This document shows, piece after piece, positions 32,660 to 41,762 of a stretch of 52,783 nucleotides of DNA (positions are counted from its first letter, which is position 1; each line of letters begins with the position of its first letter). The DNA is taken from the NCBI GenBank assembly GCA_031549185.1, contig JAVBQG010000032.1, forward strand, positions 1 through 52,783. Direction: 5' to 3'. The position numbers and the translations under genes are program-made. The notes under the pieces are model-generated. The model had not been told where the DNA came from, searched no databases, and saw only the letters and a program-made list of their open reading frames with translations. This DNA comes from JAVBQG01 sp031549185. GTDB taxonomy: Bacteria > Synergistota > Synergistia > Synergistales > Synergistaceae.

Positions 32660-33558
32660 AAACCCTTGCCTCTTTCACTGAGAAATACAAAGTTTGTATC
32701 CTCCATCTCATCATCAATACCTTCAATAGACACAAGTTGATCCTTTTTCAAAATATGCGGAACATAGTCTAAGCTCTTCAAATAATCCACAACATCATTG
32801 GCCTCATGCCCAAACGTCCGACACCATTTTCTTAAAATTTCGATAAAAATTATTGGATGATAATTTTCCAATACTTCCTTAGAACCCCTCAAAACAGAGA
32901 GCTCCGCACCTTCAACATCACATTTTATAAAATCCGGACACACGCCTCTTTCTTCGACGAAAGAGTCGAGTGTTTTTGTTTGGACAGAGAGGGTTAGCGC
33001 ATCTGCGCTGTCTCTAATATTACAAAAAGACGATGCTCCCGATTCCTTTTCGTCATAAAAAATAAGGCTTTCCCCGCTAACGTCCGACAAAGCAACCTGA
33101 ATCGGCTTTATGTTTCTGGCATCGTTCAACTTAATATTTGACACTAACTCCAAATACGTTGCCGGGGTTGGTTCAAAAGCAAAAACCTGAGCCGATGGGT
33201 GTAATATACCAGCAGCAATTGAATAGTAGCCTATGTTTGCACCAATATCAAAAAACACTCGACAATTCTTCAGCATCGAAAGCATTTTCTGGGAATATTC
33301 CGCTTCATATACCCCAAAATTGATTGCTTCTATTGGGGGTGTCCGTCTGTCGCTCTTTGGAACATTAAGAGAAATAGGGAAAGATTTAAATTCCGCTTGT
33401 ACTCTGCCATCAGTTATCAGGAGCGATTTTATATCCGTTCTTTCTATAAAATCTGCATACTCCAGTAAAGAAGAATGATACGCCCACATATGTTCAATAT
33501 ATTGTGTTTTCGTTGTTTCCCCTGATAAATAATCATTCTTTAGGGTAGCCATATTCAT
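32656..33558 (-). CDS. FkbM-family SAM-dependent methyltransferase
   Basis: 300 residues. The class I SAM-binding core is RVFFDIGANIGYYSIAAGIL (about 100-119), then VFAFEPTPATYLELVSNIKL, and the FkbM-specific PDFIKCDVEGAELSVLRGSK near 210. FkbM-family enzymes O-methylate sugars and other small molecules. The first ATG overlaps the preceding epimerase gene by 26 bases; an ATG two codons later is an alternative. Within this operon it probably methylates a sugar of the polymer or its non-reducing end. Confidence 0.87.
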   Translation of the reverse strand: MNMATLKNDYLSGETTKTQYIEHMWAYHSSLLEYADFIERTDIKSLLITDGRVQAEFKSFPISLNVPKSDRRTPPIEAINFGVYEAEYSQKMLSMLKNCRVFFDIGANIGYYSIAAGILHPSAQVFAFEPTPATYLELVSNIKLNDARNIKPIQVALSDVSGESLIFYDEKESGASSFCNIRDSADALTLSVQTKTLDSFVEERGVCPDFIKCDVEGAELSVLRGSKEVLENYHPIIFIEILRKWCRTFGHEANDVVDYLKSLDYVPHILKKDQLVSIEGIDDEMEDTNFVFLSERGKGL

Positions 33559-34600
33559 AGCTTCTTATCGTCCTTTCAAATCCTTTTTCAGGCATAAAAA
33601 TCGGTTTCCACCCTAAACACTTCATGCGCTCAATATCAGGGATTACCGTCACAATCTTACTGGGTATATAATTTTCTTTAGGGTAGTCAAACCTGATAGA
33701 CAAATTGAGACTCGGATACAAAGAAACCAACATCTCAGCCAATTGCCTTACACTCATATCTCCTTCTGGATTCCCGACATTGTACGGTAACCCGACTTCT
33801 CCGCGCAACAATATTGTAAGAAATGCAACCGTCGCATCAGCAATATAGCAAAAAGCTCGACGTGCAGAACCATCACTTCTCATTACAATATCTCTTTTGT
33901 TTATGATGTCGCTAACAAAATCTGCAAAAACTCTGCCATCTTTTAAATTCATTCCCGGCCCGTATACATGAAAAGGGCGCACTATCTTCACCGGCACACC
34001 GTATTGTTCGCACCAAGCAGCAGCCAATGCCTCCCCCGCACGTTTGCTCTCTGCATAGCACGATCTCAAATCCAAGGGGTTGACAACACCGTAATTATCT
34101 TCAGAAACGACGCCATCTTGCCCCCCTTGATCGCCATATATCTCACCACTACTGAAAAACAAAAAGGATTTCAATGGATAATTTTCTGCGTGGCGCAGTA
34201 AAGAAATCATGCCCATGATATTTGACAACAATGTACCTGCAGGATCAATTTTATAAAATTTAGGACTTGCATTGCTGGCCGCATGAATAATGTAATCATA
34301 TCGATCTTGACTTGAAAAAGAAAGAGACATGTCGTGTAAAATTGGCCTGAAATCGTCACGGTTTTTTATATATGGAAAACGGCAATGAATTTTGAACTCA
34401 TCACGGGCTAATGCATAAATACTTATTTTTTTTGACTTATGCATACACGTGTCATTATACAACAACAAGATGTCTACCATATAGGAGGCCAACATCCCCG
34501 TGGCCCCGGTAATCAATACGCTCTTCCCTTCCAGCTCCCGCAAATCAACTTTCTCTTGAATGTAGCCAAAATCTTCTAGGACCACGGGATTTATTTTCAT
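33533..34600 (-). CDS. NAD(P)-dependent nucleotide-sugar epimerase/dehydratase/reductase (extended SDR)
   Basis: 355 residues. The nucleotide-binding loop is VLITGATGMLASYMVD, with the third Gly replaced by Ala; catalytic YAESK near 187 and FFSSGEIYGDQGG near 149 complete an extended-SDR active site. RPFHVYGPGMNLKDGRVFAD is typical of sugar-nucleotide enzymes. It follows rfbFGH, so its substrate is probably a CDP-4-keto-6-deoxy or 3,6-dideoxy hexulose which it would reduce or epimerise, comparable in position to paratose or abequose synthase. Exact activity not determinable. ATGA overlap with rfbH. Confidence 0.82.
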   Translation of the reverse strand: MKINPVVLEDFGYIQEKVDLRELEGKSVLITGATGMLASYMVDILLLYNDTCMHKSKKISIYALARDEFKIHCRFPYIKNRDDFRPILHDMSLSFSSQDRYDYIIHAASNASPKFYKIDPAGTLLSNIMGMISLLRHAENYPLKSFLFFSSGEIYGDQGGQDGVVSEDNYGVVNPLDLRSCYAESKRAGEALAAAWCEQYGVPVKIVRPFHVYGPGMNLKDGRVFADFVSDIINKRDIVMRSDGSARRAFCYIADATVAFLTILLRGEVGLPYNVGNPEGDMSVRQLAEMLVSLYPSLNLSIRFDYPKENYIPSKIVTVIPDIERMKCLGWKPIFMPEKGFERTIRSYEYGYPKE

Positions 34601-35928
34601 CTTTTCCCCTCAAAAAAATGAATCATACTTCCCACGACATAATCCAACATCTCTTTAGTCAGCCCAGGATAAACGCCAACCCAAAACACTTGATTCATCA
34701 CGAAATCCGTGTTGACGAGGTCGTCAACAATCCGATGTTTCCTGCCATGATAAGCAGGTTGTTTTGTGAGATTACCGCCAAAAAGAAGGCGCGTGCCAAT
34801 TTTACATGAATCCAGAAAACGTAAAAGGTCTTCACGCAACACACCGCTCTCCGGTCTGACTCCAATGGGAAAACCGAACCAAGATGGGTTGCTATGCTCC
34901 GTCGCTTCCGGCAATATAAAAACATCCCTCATTGAGGCAAGTCTCTCTCTGAGATAGGCAAAATTTTCCCTGCGGCGTGCAATAAAGTGATCAAGTTTTT
35001 TCAATTGCGAAAGGCCCACCGCTGCCTGCAAATCCGTCATTTTAAGATTGTACCCCATTTCAGAGTAAACGTACTTGTGGTCGTACCCCTCCGGAAGGTC
35101 TCTAAATTTTTGTGAGAAGCGCCTCCCACAGTGATTATCCTGCCCAGGGGCACAGCTGCAATCCCGCCCCCAGTCTCTGAAGGAACGTAGCAATGCAGCG
35201 AGCTCCCGGGAATTTGTTGAGACAGCCCCGCCCTCGCCCGTCGTGATATGATGAGCCGGGTAAAAGCTGAATGTTGCGATATCCCCGAACGTCCCAGTTT
35301 TTCGCCCTCTCAGCTCGGAGCCGAGTGCGTCGCAACAGTCCTCTATGAGCCACATACCCTTAGACTGTGCCAGCGCCGCAATTCTTTCCGCATCGAATGG
35401 GTTGCCGAGCGTATGCGCCATGAATATCGCCTTCGTCTTCGGCGACAATGCGGCTTCTATTTTCTCAGAGGACGCGTTGTAAGTCTCCGGCTCCACGTCA
35501 ACATAAACCGGAATCAAGCCGTATTGGTAGATCGGATTGACGGTGGTGGGAAAACCGGCTGCCACAGTCACGACTTCATCCCCTGGTTGTAACGCCTTTT
35601 TGCCCAGCGACATAGAAGTAAGCACGGCTAAAGCTAGGAGGTTTGCCGAAGAGCCTGAGTTGACCAAAAAAGCATATTTTATGCCGGTCCACTCCGCCAA
35701 TTTTTGCTCGAATTCATCCGCGAAACGTCCCGCCGTCAACCAAAAATCAAGAGACGCTTCCACTAAACAGCTCAAATCTCCGGAATCAAGGACCTTACCG
35801 GAAACAGGAACAGAAGTCTTTCCAGGAATAAAGAGCTTCTCAGGGAAAGCTTTGTTAAAAAAATCCGGTATGAGGGAAAGGATTTCCGCTCTTTTCTCTG
35901 CCGCTCCCGCCGGGGTCCCGATGTTCAT
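34597..35928 (-). CDS. rfbH: CDP-4-keto-6-deoxy-D-glucose 3-dehydrase (E1, RfbH/AscC/DdhC)
   Basis: 443 residues. In the DegT fold the Schiff-base lysine is replaced by histidine: FYPAHHITTGEGG at 222-234, the E1 hallmark. The [2Fe-2S] ligand pattern C-X57-C-X1-C-X7-C is exact: Cys199, Cys257, Cys259 and Cys267. The enzyme is PMP- and iron-sulfur-dependent and removes the C3 hydroxyl of CDP-4-keto-6-deoxyglucose with electrons from an E3 reductase. No rfbI/ascD-like E3 is in the window; another reductase may supply electrons, or the 3,4-ketoenol intermediate may be used differently. Coupled to rfbG and the SDR gene by ATGA overlaps. Confidence 0.95.
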   Translation of the reverse strand: MNIGTPAGAAEKRAEILSLIPDFFNKAFPEKLFIPGKTSVPVSGKVLDSGDLSCLVEASLDFWLTAGRFADEFEQKLAEWTGIKYAFLVNSGSSANLLALAVLTSMSLGKKALQPGDEVVTVAAGFPTTVNPIYQYGLIPVYVDVEPETYNASSEKIEAALSPKTKAIFMAHTLGNPFDAERIAALAQSKGMWLIEDCCDALGSELRGRKTGTFGDIATFSFYPAHHITTGEGGAVSTNSRELAALLRSFRDWGRDCSCAPGQDNHCGRRFSQKFRDLPEGYDHKYVYSEMGYNLKMTDLQAAVGLSQLKKLDHFIARRRENFAYLRERLASMRDVFILPEATEHSNPSWFGFPIGVRPESGVLREDLLRFLDSCKIGTRLLFGGNLTKQPAYHGRKHRIVDDLVNTDFVMNQVFWVGVYPGLTKEMLDYVVGSMIHFFEGKR

Positions 35929-36989
35929 GTTTTGGCCCTCATATACTCCAAAATTTGCTCTCTTGTAACGGATAGCAAGATTTCTCCCGCCTGTATTCTC
36001 TTATACCAGTTCACCGACATCGAGACAGCTTGTTCAAAGGAGAGCTTCGGTTGCCAACCGAGTTTTTGTATGGCACAACTTGAATCCAACCTTAAAAGAT
36101 GTGATTCGTGTAATGTGCTGTTCTCTTCGAGCCTGTATTTCGCTCCATCTCCCCACAATTTGACCAGCGCTTCGACCATGTCCTTCACGCTTCGAGAATC
36201 TTCTGCTCGGGGACCAAAATTCCACCCACAAGCACAATCCCGGTCGCCTCTATATAACTGTTCTGCGAGTATTAGGTAACCGGACAGGGGCTCCAGAACA
36301 TGTTGCCAAGGACGCACCGCGTTGGGCGAACGGATTTCCAACGGTTTTCCCTGGGTGAAGGCACGCATCGCATCCGGAACAAGGCGATCCTCGGCCCAGT
36401 CCCCCCCACCGATCACATTGCCGGCTCTTGCCGTGGCGAGCAATGTGTTGGTTTTAGCAAAATACGCGCTTCTCCAAGCGTCACAGACAAACTCGGCACA
36501 CGCCTTGCTGCTGCTGTAGGGATCTGCCCCCCCAAGAGTGTCCGTCTCGCGATAGCCCCACTCCCAGTTCATATCCCGATAACATTTATCCGTCGTGATG
36601 ACCACGACACTTTTAACGGATGGTACGCTCCGCACTGCTTCAAGCAGGTTCACAGTACCCATGACGTTCGTCTCGTACGTTAGTACAGGTTCTCTATATG
36701 ACGCGCGTACTAGAGGCTGTGCTGCGAGGTGAAACACAACATCCGGAACGAAGTTCGACATCTTCTCTTTCAGTAACTCGCCATCACGGATATCTGCGTA
36801 CGTTTCTCTAAATCTTCCCGCGAGACCGGCGGCACTATATAAAGAAGATATCGCCGGGGCAAGGGAATAGCCATGTACTTCAGCATCGAGCATGTCCAGC
36901 CACAACGTCAACCAGGCCCCCTTGAAACCCGTATGCCCGGTGATAAAGACCTTTTTTTTACTCCAAAAATCCCCGCAGAAGGCCCTCAT
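35925..36989 (-). CDS. rfbG: CDP-glucose 4,6-dehydratase
   Basis: 354 residues from the ATG that overlaps the rfbF stop (ATGA); GTG and ATG codons further upstream are less likely. Rossmann loop KKVFITGHTGFKGAWLTLWL, catalytic VVITTDKCYRDMNWEWGYRE and PYSSSKACAEFV (YxxxK type), then TARAGNVIGGGDWAEDRLVP, all diagnostic of RfbG. It converts CDP-glucose to CDP-4-keto-6-deoxyglucose, the substrate of RfbH. Second step of the CDP-deoxysugar pathway in this operon. Confidence 0.95.
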   Translation of the reverse strand: MRAFCGDFWSKKKVFITGHTGFKGAWLTLWLDMLDAEVHGYSLAPAISSLYSAAGLAGRFRETYADIRDGELLKEKMSNFVPDVVFHLAAQPLVRASYREPVLTYETNVMGTVNLLEAVRSVPSVKSVVVITTDKCYRDMNWEWGYRETDTLGGADPYSSSKACAEFVCDAWRSAYFAKTNTLLATARAGNVIGGGDWAEDRLVPDAMRAFTQGKPLEIRSPNAVRPWQHVLEPLSGYLILAEQLYRGDRDCACGWNFGPRAEDSRSVKDMVEALVKLWGDGAKYRLEENSTLHESHLLRLDSSCAIQKLGWQPKLSFEQAVSMSVNWYKRIQAGEILLSVTREQILEYMRAKT

Positions 36990-37756
36990 TCCCATATTTT
37001 CCACGGAGCGCTACTTTTTTCCCAAAGTTCTTCCAAGAATATTTTTTCTCTCAACGTGTCCATCGGCTGCCAGAATCCTTTGTGTTTATAGGCCATGAGG
37101 TTATCGTTCCGGACCAGTTTTTCCAGCGGATCCTGTTCCCAGACAGTCTTATCGCTGTCTATATAGTCCATGACCTGCGGTTCAAGCACAAAGAAACCGC
37201 CATTAATCCAGTCTCCATCCCCCGTCGGTTTTTCAAGAAAATCGGACACCTCGTCTCTGTTTAGTGCAAGACGGCCAAATCGCCCAGGGGGCTGTACGGC
37301 TGTCAACGTAGCTAGTTTCTTATGTTTTTTATGAAACGACAAGAGTTCATCGATGCGAACATCCGCAACTCCATCTCCATAAGTCAAACAGAACGTTTCA
37401 TCCCCGATATAATCCTTCACCCGTTTGATACGCCCACCAGTCATCGTCTGTTCCCCGGTATCCACCAAGGTCACGCGCCACGGCTCTGCCGCGTTGCTAT
37501 GGGTAGCACACGATCCGTCCCGCATGTCGAACGTCACGTCGGACATATGCATGTAATAATTTGCAAAATACTCTTTGATCGTATAGCCCTTATAACCGAG
37601 GCAGATAATGAAGTCGTTGATGCCGTAATGGGAGTATATTTTCAATATATGCCACAGGATCGGACGCCCGCCGATTTCGATCATCGGCTTGGGTTTCAGG
37701 TGCGTTTCTTCGGATATTCGCGTGCCAAATCCACCCGCCAGAATTACTACTTTCAT
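36986..37756 (-). CDS. rfbF: Glucose-1-phosphate cytidylyltransferase
   Basis: 256 residues. Begins MKVVILAGGFGTRISEETHL, with the signature KPKPMIEIGGRPILWHILKI and later INGGFFVLEPQVMDYI. It makes CDP-glucose from CTP and glucose-1-phosphate. ATG at 37756 is preferred to an upstream in-frame start because it matches the family N-terminus. First gene of the minus glycan arm; 83 bases separate it from the upstream CHAD gene, with no obvious terminator, and that AT-rich gap could contain the arm's promoter. Confidence 0.95.
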   Translation of the reverse strand: MKVVILAGGFGTRISEETHLKPKPMIEIGGRPILWHILKIYSHYGINDFIICLGYKGYTIKEYFANYYMHMSDVTFDMRDGSCATHSNAAEPWRVTLVDTGEQTMTGGRIKRVKDYIGDETFCLTYGDGVADVRIDELLSFHKKHKKLATLTAVQPPGRFGRLALNRDEVSDFLEKPTGDGDWINGGFFVLEPQVMDYIDSDKTVWEQDPLEKLVRNDNLMAYKHKGFWQPMDTLREKIFLEELWEKSSAPWKIWE

Positions 37757-37839
37757 CGTTTTATCCCGCCCAGTCATACAATTTCCATTTATTTCACGTC
37801 AATTCTACTCTATTTTACACTTTCAAGAACAACTCAAAC

Positions 37840-38811
37840 TCACATTTGATCCGAAAGGCCCATCCCTCTTCTGCGGTACGCTCCCATGACCAGCTCTCTC
37901 AGCCCGCTCCACTTTCCCTCTCTCTCCGCTTCTTCCCAAAACCCCTTCGCCTTCTCGTACTGCGACGCCCGGAAATCTTCGCGGTCTCTGGCGATTGCTT
38001 CGCAACCGCCCTGCAGTCTGGAGAAGGGCCTGACGCTTCCATAATACCTTATTGTTCGATTTTTTTCACGCTCTGTGAAGCGGGGCATCGTTTCGACCCA
38101 GACATCGGCGTCGTGCAGTTCGCCCAAGAGAGTCTGAAGTTTTTTCGCGAGGGCGATATATTCGTCGAGGGCGCCCTCGTAGAGGTCGCCGAAGATCTCC
38201 ATCGCGTAGCGCAGATGTTTGGCCTCGATGCGGAGCTGGTGGTGCATGGCGACGGCGCCCGGGGATTGGAGCGAGAGGGCGTACTGGTGCATCGTGTCCA
38301 GCTGCAGGCAGACGACTCTCGTCGGGTGTTCCAGATCGCGCAGAGGATCGGCAGTGCCGGACATCTCCGTGTTCAGTTTCTTTTCTCGCAAATTTTGCCT
38401 GGTATCCACAAAGACGGGCTCGTCCGCGAGATTCGCGACGAGGCGGGCAACCTCCGGTTGTGCCGCCTCCCGCCGCTGTCGCAGGCGAAGGGCGACGCGC
38501 TTTACCCCGGGGAGCTCCCTCGAAGAACAGGACGCCGCGAACTCATCGAGCCAGCAGAGCTGGACATCGAGGTCGCGCGCCTCCCCCAGTGTCCTGGTCA
38601 CCGCGCGCGCCAGTCTGAAAAAGGCCTTCGCGTTCGACAACCCCGCGAAGGAACCAAGGAGGCGCAACGCCATCCGCAGGCGGCGCGAGGCGACCCGCAT
38701 CCGATGCAGGTATTCCGGATCCTGCGCCTCGATCACGCCGGGGATCTCTCGCAGCATTGGATCGAGGCGATCGAGTATCCCACCGATCGCGTAAAGAGAA
38801 ATCCGGTCCAT
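37840..38811 (-). CDS. CHAD-domain protein
   Basis: 323 residues, nearly all helical. The two-repeat CHAD pattern with conserved basic and histidine residues is seen in YLHRMRVASRRLRMALRLLG (about 35-54), HHQLRIEAKHLRYAMEIFGD (about 190-209) and LLGELHDADVWVE. CHAD domains bind inorganic polyphosphate and associate with polyP granules. The start overlaps the end of ppk; ATG 38811 is used, with a TTG six codons earlier possible. The direct coupling to polyphosphate kinase supports a polyP-binding role. No CYTH domain is attached. Confidence 0.9.
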   Translation of the reverse strand: MDRISLYAIGGILDRLDPMLREIPGVIEAQDPEYLHRMRVASRRLRMALRLLGSFAGLSNAKAFFRLARAVTRTLGEARDLDVQLCWLDEFAASCSSRELPGVKRVALRLRQRREAAQPEVARLVANLADEPVFVDTRQNLREKKLNTEMSGTADPLRDLEHPTRVVCLQLDTMHQYALSLQSPGAVAMHHQLRIEAKHLRYAMEIFGDLYEGALDEYIALAKKLQTLLGELHDADVWVETMPRFTEREKNRTIRYYGSVRPFSRLQGGCEAIARDREDFRASQYEKAKGFWEEAEREGKWSGLRELVMGAYRRRGMGLSDQM

Positions 38812-38818
38812 CGCCGCC

Positions 38819-40933
38819 TCAGTCGTCAAGGTAGACCACCCTCGGATTGTTCAACATCCACTGCTGCGAACAGATCGGGGACATCCCCTCGGGCACGGGG
38901 ACACGAACATACTCTCCCTCGGTCGTCAGGCGGGTAGCGTTCACGTTGTCGCTCAGGTGCACCGGCAGGATGACGCCCAGAATCCGCTGGCGGATGGCCC
39001 CGTCCTCGATCGGGAAGAGGCACTCCACGCGGCGGTCGAGGTTGCGCGTCATCAGGTCCGCACTGCCGAGATAGAGCTCCTCGTCACCGCCGTTGCGGAA
39101 GTAGAAGACGCGCGTGTGCTCCAGGAAGCGCCCGACGATCGACGTCACCGTGATGTTCTCGCTCAGCCCGGGCGTCTCGGGGCGCAGGCAGCAGATGCCG
39201 CGGACCTGCAGCTCGACCTTCACGCCCGCAGCCGAGGCCCGGTAGAGCGCGTCCATGCTCTCCTTGTCGGAGATTGCGTTGAGCTTGAAAATCAGGTGCC
39301 CGCCGCCGTTCTTTTTGTGGTGCGCGATCTCCCGGTCGATGCGGGCGACGATCTCGCGCCTCAGCGTGTGCGGCGCCACAAGCAGTCTCTTGTACTCCTT
39401 CTGCTTCGAGTAGCCCGTGAGCATGTTGAAAAGGGCGGAGACATCCTCCCCGACCTCGGGGTTGGCGGTGAAGAGACCGAAGTCCGTGTAGATCCCCGCC
39501 GTGACCGCGTTGTAGTTGCCCGTCCCGAGGTGGACGTAACGCTTGATGCCATCCTTCTCGCGGCGGACGACGAGGCAGAGTTTCGCGTGCGTCTTGAGTC
39601 CCGCGAGGCCGTAGACGACGTGCACACCCGAACCCTCGAGGGCTCGGGCCCAGCCGATGTTGTTCTCCTCGTCGAAGCGGGCCTTCAGCTCGACGAGCGC
39701 CGCCACCTGCTTGCCGCGCTGGCAGGCCTCCTTCAGTGCCTCCACGATCGGCGAGTTCGTGCCGGCGCGGTAGAGCGTCTGCTTGATCGCCAGCACATCC
39801 GGATCCCTGGAGGCCAGCCGGATGAAGTCGACGACCGGCTTGAAGCTGTCGTAGGGATGATAGAGCAGAATGTCACCCGCCGCGATCGCCCGAAAGAGCC
39901 CACGAGGGTTTTCCAGTTCGACGGGGACAGTCGGCGTAAAGGAGGGGTCCTTGAGATCCGGCCGGTCGAGTTTGTAGAGCTGCATCAGCGACGACATGCC
40001 GACCGGATCCTCCAGCGGATAGACCTGGAAGAGGTCCAGTTCGAGATTGCGCGTGAGGATCTCGCGGATCCGCCTGGGCGCTTCCTTTTCGATCTGCAGG
40101 CGCACCGCGCTTCCGAAGCGTCGTCTTTCGACGCTCTCGCGGATCGAGTGCAGCAGATCCTCCGCCTCGTCGGCCTCAATCTCGAAGTCGGCGTCGCGCG
40201 TCACGCGGAAGAGCACGGCACCCGTGATCTTCATGCCGGGGAAGAGTTCGCCCAGGTTCGCCTTCACGAGGTCCTCGATCCAAATGAAGCGCTCGCGCGC
40301 GGTCGCGTGCGGCAGCCCCATCTTCTCCATCTTGTCGGATTTCTCGTCCTCATCGGGCGGGATCGGCAGAAGCCGGGGGAACGACTCGGGGATCTTGACC
40401 CTCGCGAACAACTCCCGTTTGTCATCATCGCGAAGTGTCACCGCGAGGCTCAAACTCAGGGTCGAGATGTGGGGGAAGGGATGCCCCGGATCGAACGCGA
40501 GCGGCGTCAGCGTGGGAAAGATCTCCTTCATGAAATAATTGTTGAGGTGTTTTCTCTGCTTCTCCTTGAGGTCCTTGTACGCCAGAATGTCGATCCCGGC
40601 CTTGTGCAACTCCGGCACGACGTCGTTGTGCCAGCAGTCGAGCTGGCGCTTGAGATCGGCCATGAGCCCCTTGCGGATCGCCGCCAGCTGCTCTGCGGCC
40701 GTCATGCCGTCCGGAGGCAGGTCCACCACGCCCTCCTCCAACTGGCGGCAGAGGCCGGAGACGCGGATCATGAAGAACTCGTCGAGGTTGTTCGAAAAGA
40801 TCGAGAGGAATTTCACGCGCTCCAGCAGGGGCTTCTTCCTGTCCAGCGCCTCGTCCAGTACGCGCCGGTTGAACAGGATCCAGCTCAACTCCCGATTGAT
40901 GTAACGAATTCGATCGCCCTTCTTCTCCGCCAT
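38819..40933 (-). CDS. ppk: Polyphosphate kinase 1
   Basis: 704 residues, standard length. N-terminal YINRELSWILFNRRVLDEAL; catalytic part with PYDSFKPVVDFIRLASRDPD, QTLYRAGTNSPIVEALKEAC, the phospho-accepting histidine in LKTHAKLCLVVRRE, HLGTGNYNAVTA, and C-terminal LTSADLMTRNLDRR-type sequence (LGSADLMTRNLDRRVECLFP). It reversibly transfers the ATP gamma-phosphate to polyP. GGAGG seven bases before ATG. Followed by the CHAD gene with overlap, preceded by the TIGR02757-type gene. Confidence 0.96.
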   Translation of the reverse strand: MAEKKGDRIRYINRELSWILFNRRVLDEALDRKKPLLERVKFLSIFSNNLDEFFMIRVSGLCRQLEEGVVDLPPDGMTAAEQLAAIRKGLMADLKRQLDCWHNDVVPELHKAGIDILAYKDLKEKQRKHLNNYFMKEIFPTLTPLAFDPGHPFPHISTLSLSLAVTLRDDDKRELFARVKIPESFPRLLPIPPDEDEKSDKMEKMGLPHATARERFIWIEDLVKANLGELFPGMKITGAVLFRVTRDADFEIEADEAEDLLHSIRESVERRRFGSAVRLQIEKEAPRRIREILTRNLELDLFQVYPLEDPVGMSSLMQLYKLDRPDLKDPSFTPTVPVELENPRGLFRAIAAGDILLYHPYDSFKPVVDFIRLASRDPDVLAIKQTLYRAGTNSPIVEALKEACQRGKQVAALVELKARFDEENNIGWARALEGSGVHVVYGLAGLKTHAKLCLVVRREKDGIKRYVHLGTGNYNAVTAGIYTDFGLFTANPEVGEDVSALFNMLTGYSKQKEYKRLLVAPHTLRREIVARIDREIAHHKKNGGGHLIFKLNAISDKESMDALYRASAAGVKVELQVRGICCLRPETPGLSENITVTSIVGRFLEHTRVFYFRNGGDEELYLGSADLMTRNLDRRVECLFPIEDGAIRQRILGVILPVHLSDNVNATRLTTEGEYVRVPVPEGMSPICSQQWMLNNPRVVYLDD

Positions 40934-40975
40934 GGCAAAACCTCCGCAAAATCCTCGGGCGAACGCCGTCCGCCC

Positions 40976-41740
40976 CTATCCAAACCTTGCCAACAACCCC
41001 TCCACAGACAGGCCCGTACGAATGCCGAAGCGCGTCAACGCAAAATCGTAACGCACGGGATCGTCGGGGCGGAGCGTCCTGAAACCCTCCGTAGCCTCGA
41101 TCGCAGCCTTACCGTCGGCGGCCTTGCGCTTCACGAAACCGAGTCCCCGCGCAATCCGGTACATGTGCGTGTCGAGCGGAACGATGATATCCCGCGGCAA
41201 GACGCCCCGCCAGCCGCCCGGATCGACGTCGTCGCACCGCACCATCCAGCGGATGTAGAGCGCCAGACGCTTGCACGCGCTCCCCTTCGAGGGCCTCGGC
41301 AGCAGGTGCGACTCGGGCAACGACGCGAAGCCGAGGATCGCGTCTATAAAGCGCTCCATCGCGTCCGGCAGATCCGGCGCCTTATAGCCGGAGAGAAAGA
41401 GGTTTTCGAGCGATCCGTGCCCGTTCAACGCCCGCCCGATGCCGTGCAGAAACTTGGCCATCTCGCAGCACTCCGTGAAGCGATGGACGAAACCGCAGAG
41501 ACGCTCGCACAGCTCCGCCTCGCCGCTGCCGGCCAGCGCGTCTGCAGGCGAATTCCCCAACACGGAGAGCACCCTGCCGACGCTCAAGAGGATCGACGCC
41601 ACCCGCCCATAGGCGAGCGACGAAGCGATCAGACCGACGACCTCGCGATCCGCCGGCGAATCGTACCGATAGAGGAACTCCAGCGGATCGGGCGAGACAT
41701 ACGCCCGGCGGTTGTACGCCTCGTACAGCTCCTCCAGCAG
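40976..41740 (-). CDS. TIGR02757 family protein, non-canonical start
   Basis: About 254 residues if begun at CTG 41740. The region before the only ordinary start (GTG 41602) is clearly coding: ELYEAYNRRAYVSPDPLEFL and then YRYDSPADREVVGLIASSLA precede YGRVASIL, and the DPLEFL/LAYGRV blocks belong to the family N-terminus. Further blocks are MVRCDDVDPGGWRGVLP and DTHMYRIARGLGFVKRK. No ATG, GTG or TTG exists between the in-frame stop at 41777 and 41602, so CTG or another rare start is inferred, possibly with reinitiation after the overlapping flavoprotein gene. The family has HhH-GPD-like helical features but no established function. Confidence 0.75.
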   Translation of the reverse strand: MLEELYEAYNRRAYVSPDPLEFLYRYDSPADREVVGLIASSLAYGRVASILLSVGRVLSVLGNSPADALAGSGEAELCERLCGFVHRFTECCEMAKFLHGIGRALNGHGSLENLFLSGYKAPDLPDAMERFIDAILGFASLPESHLLPRPSKGSACKRLALYIRWMVRCDDVDPGGWRGVLPRDIIVPLDTHMYRIARGLGFVKRKAADGKAAIEATEGFRTLRPDDPVRYDFALTRFGIRTGLSVEGLLARFG

Positions 41741-41762
41741 TTCGTACGTGCGGGCGCCGATC

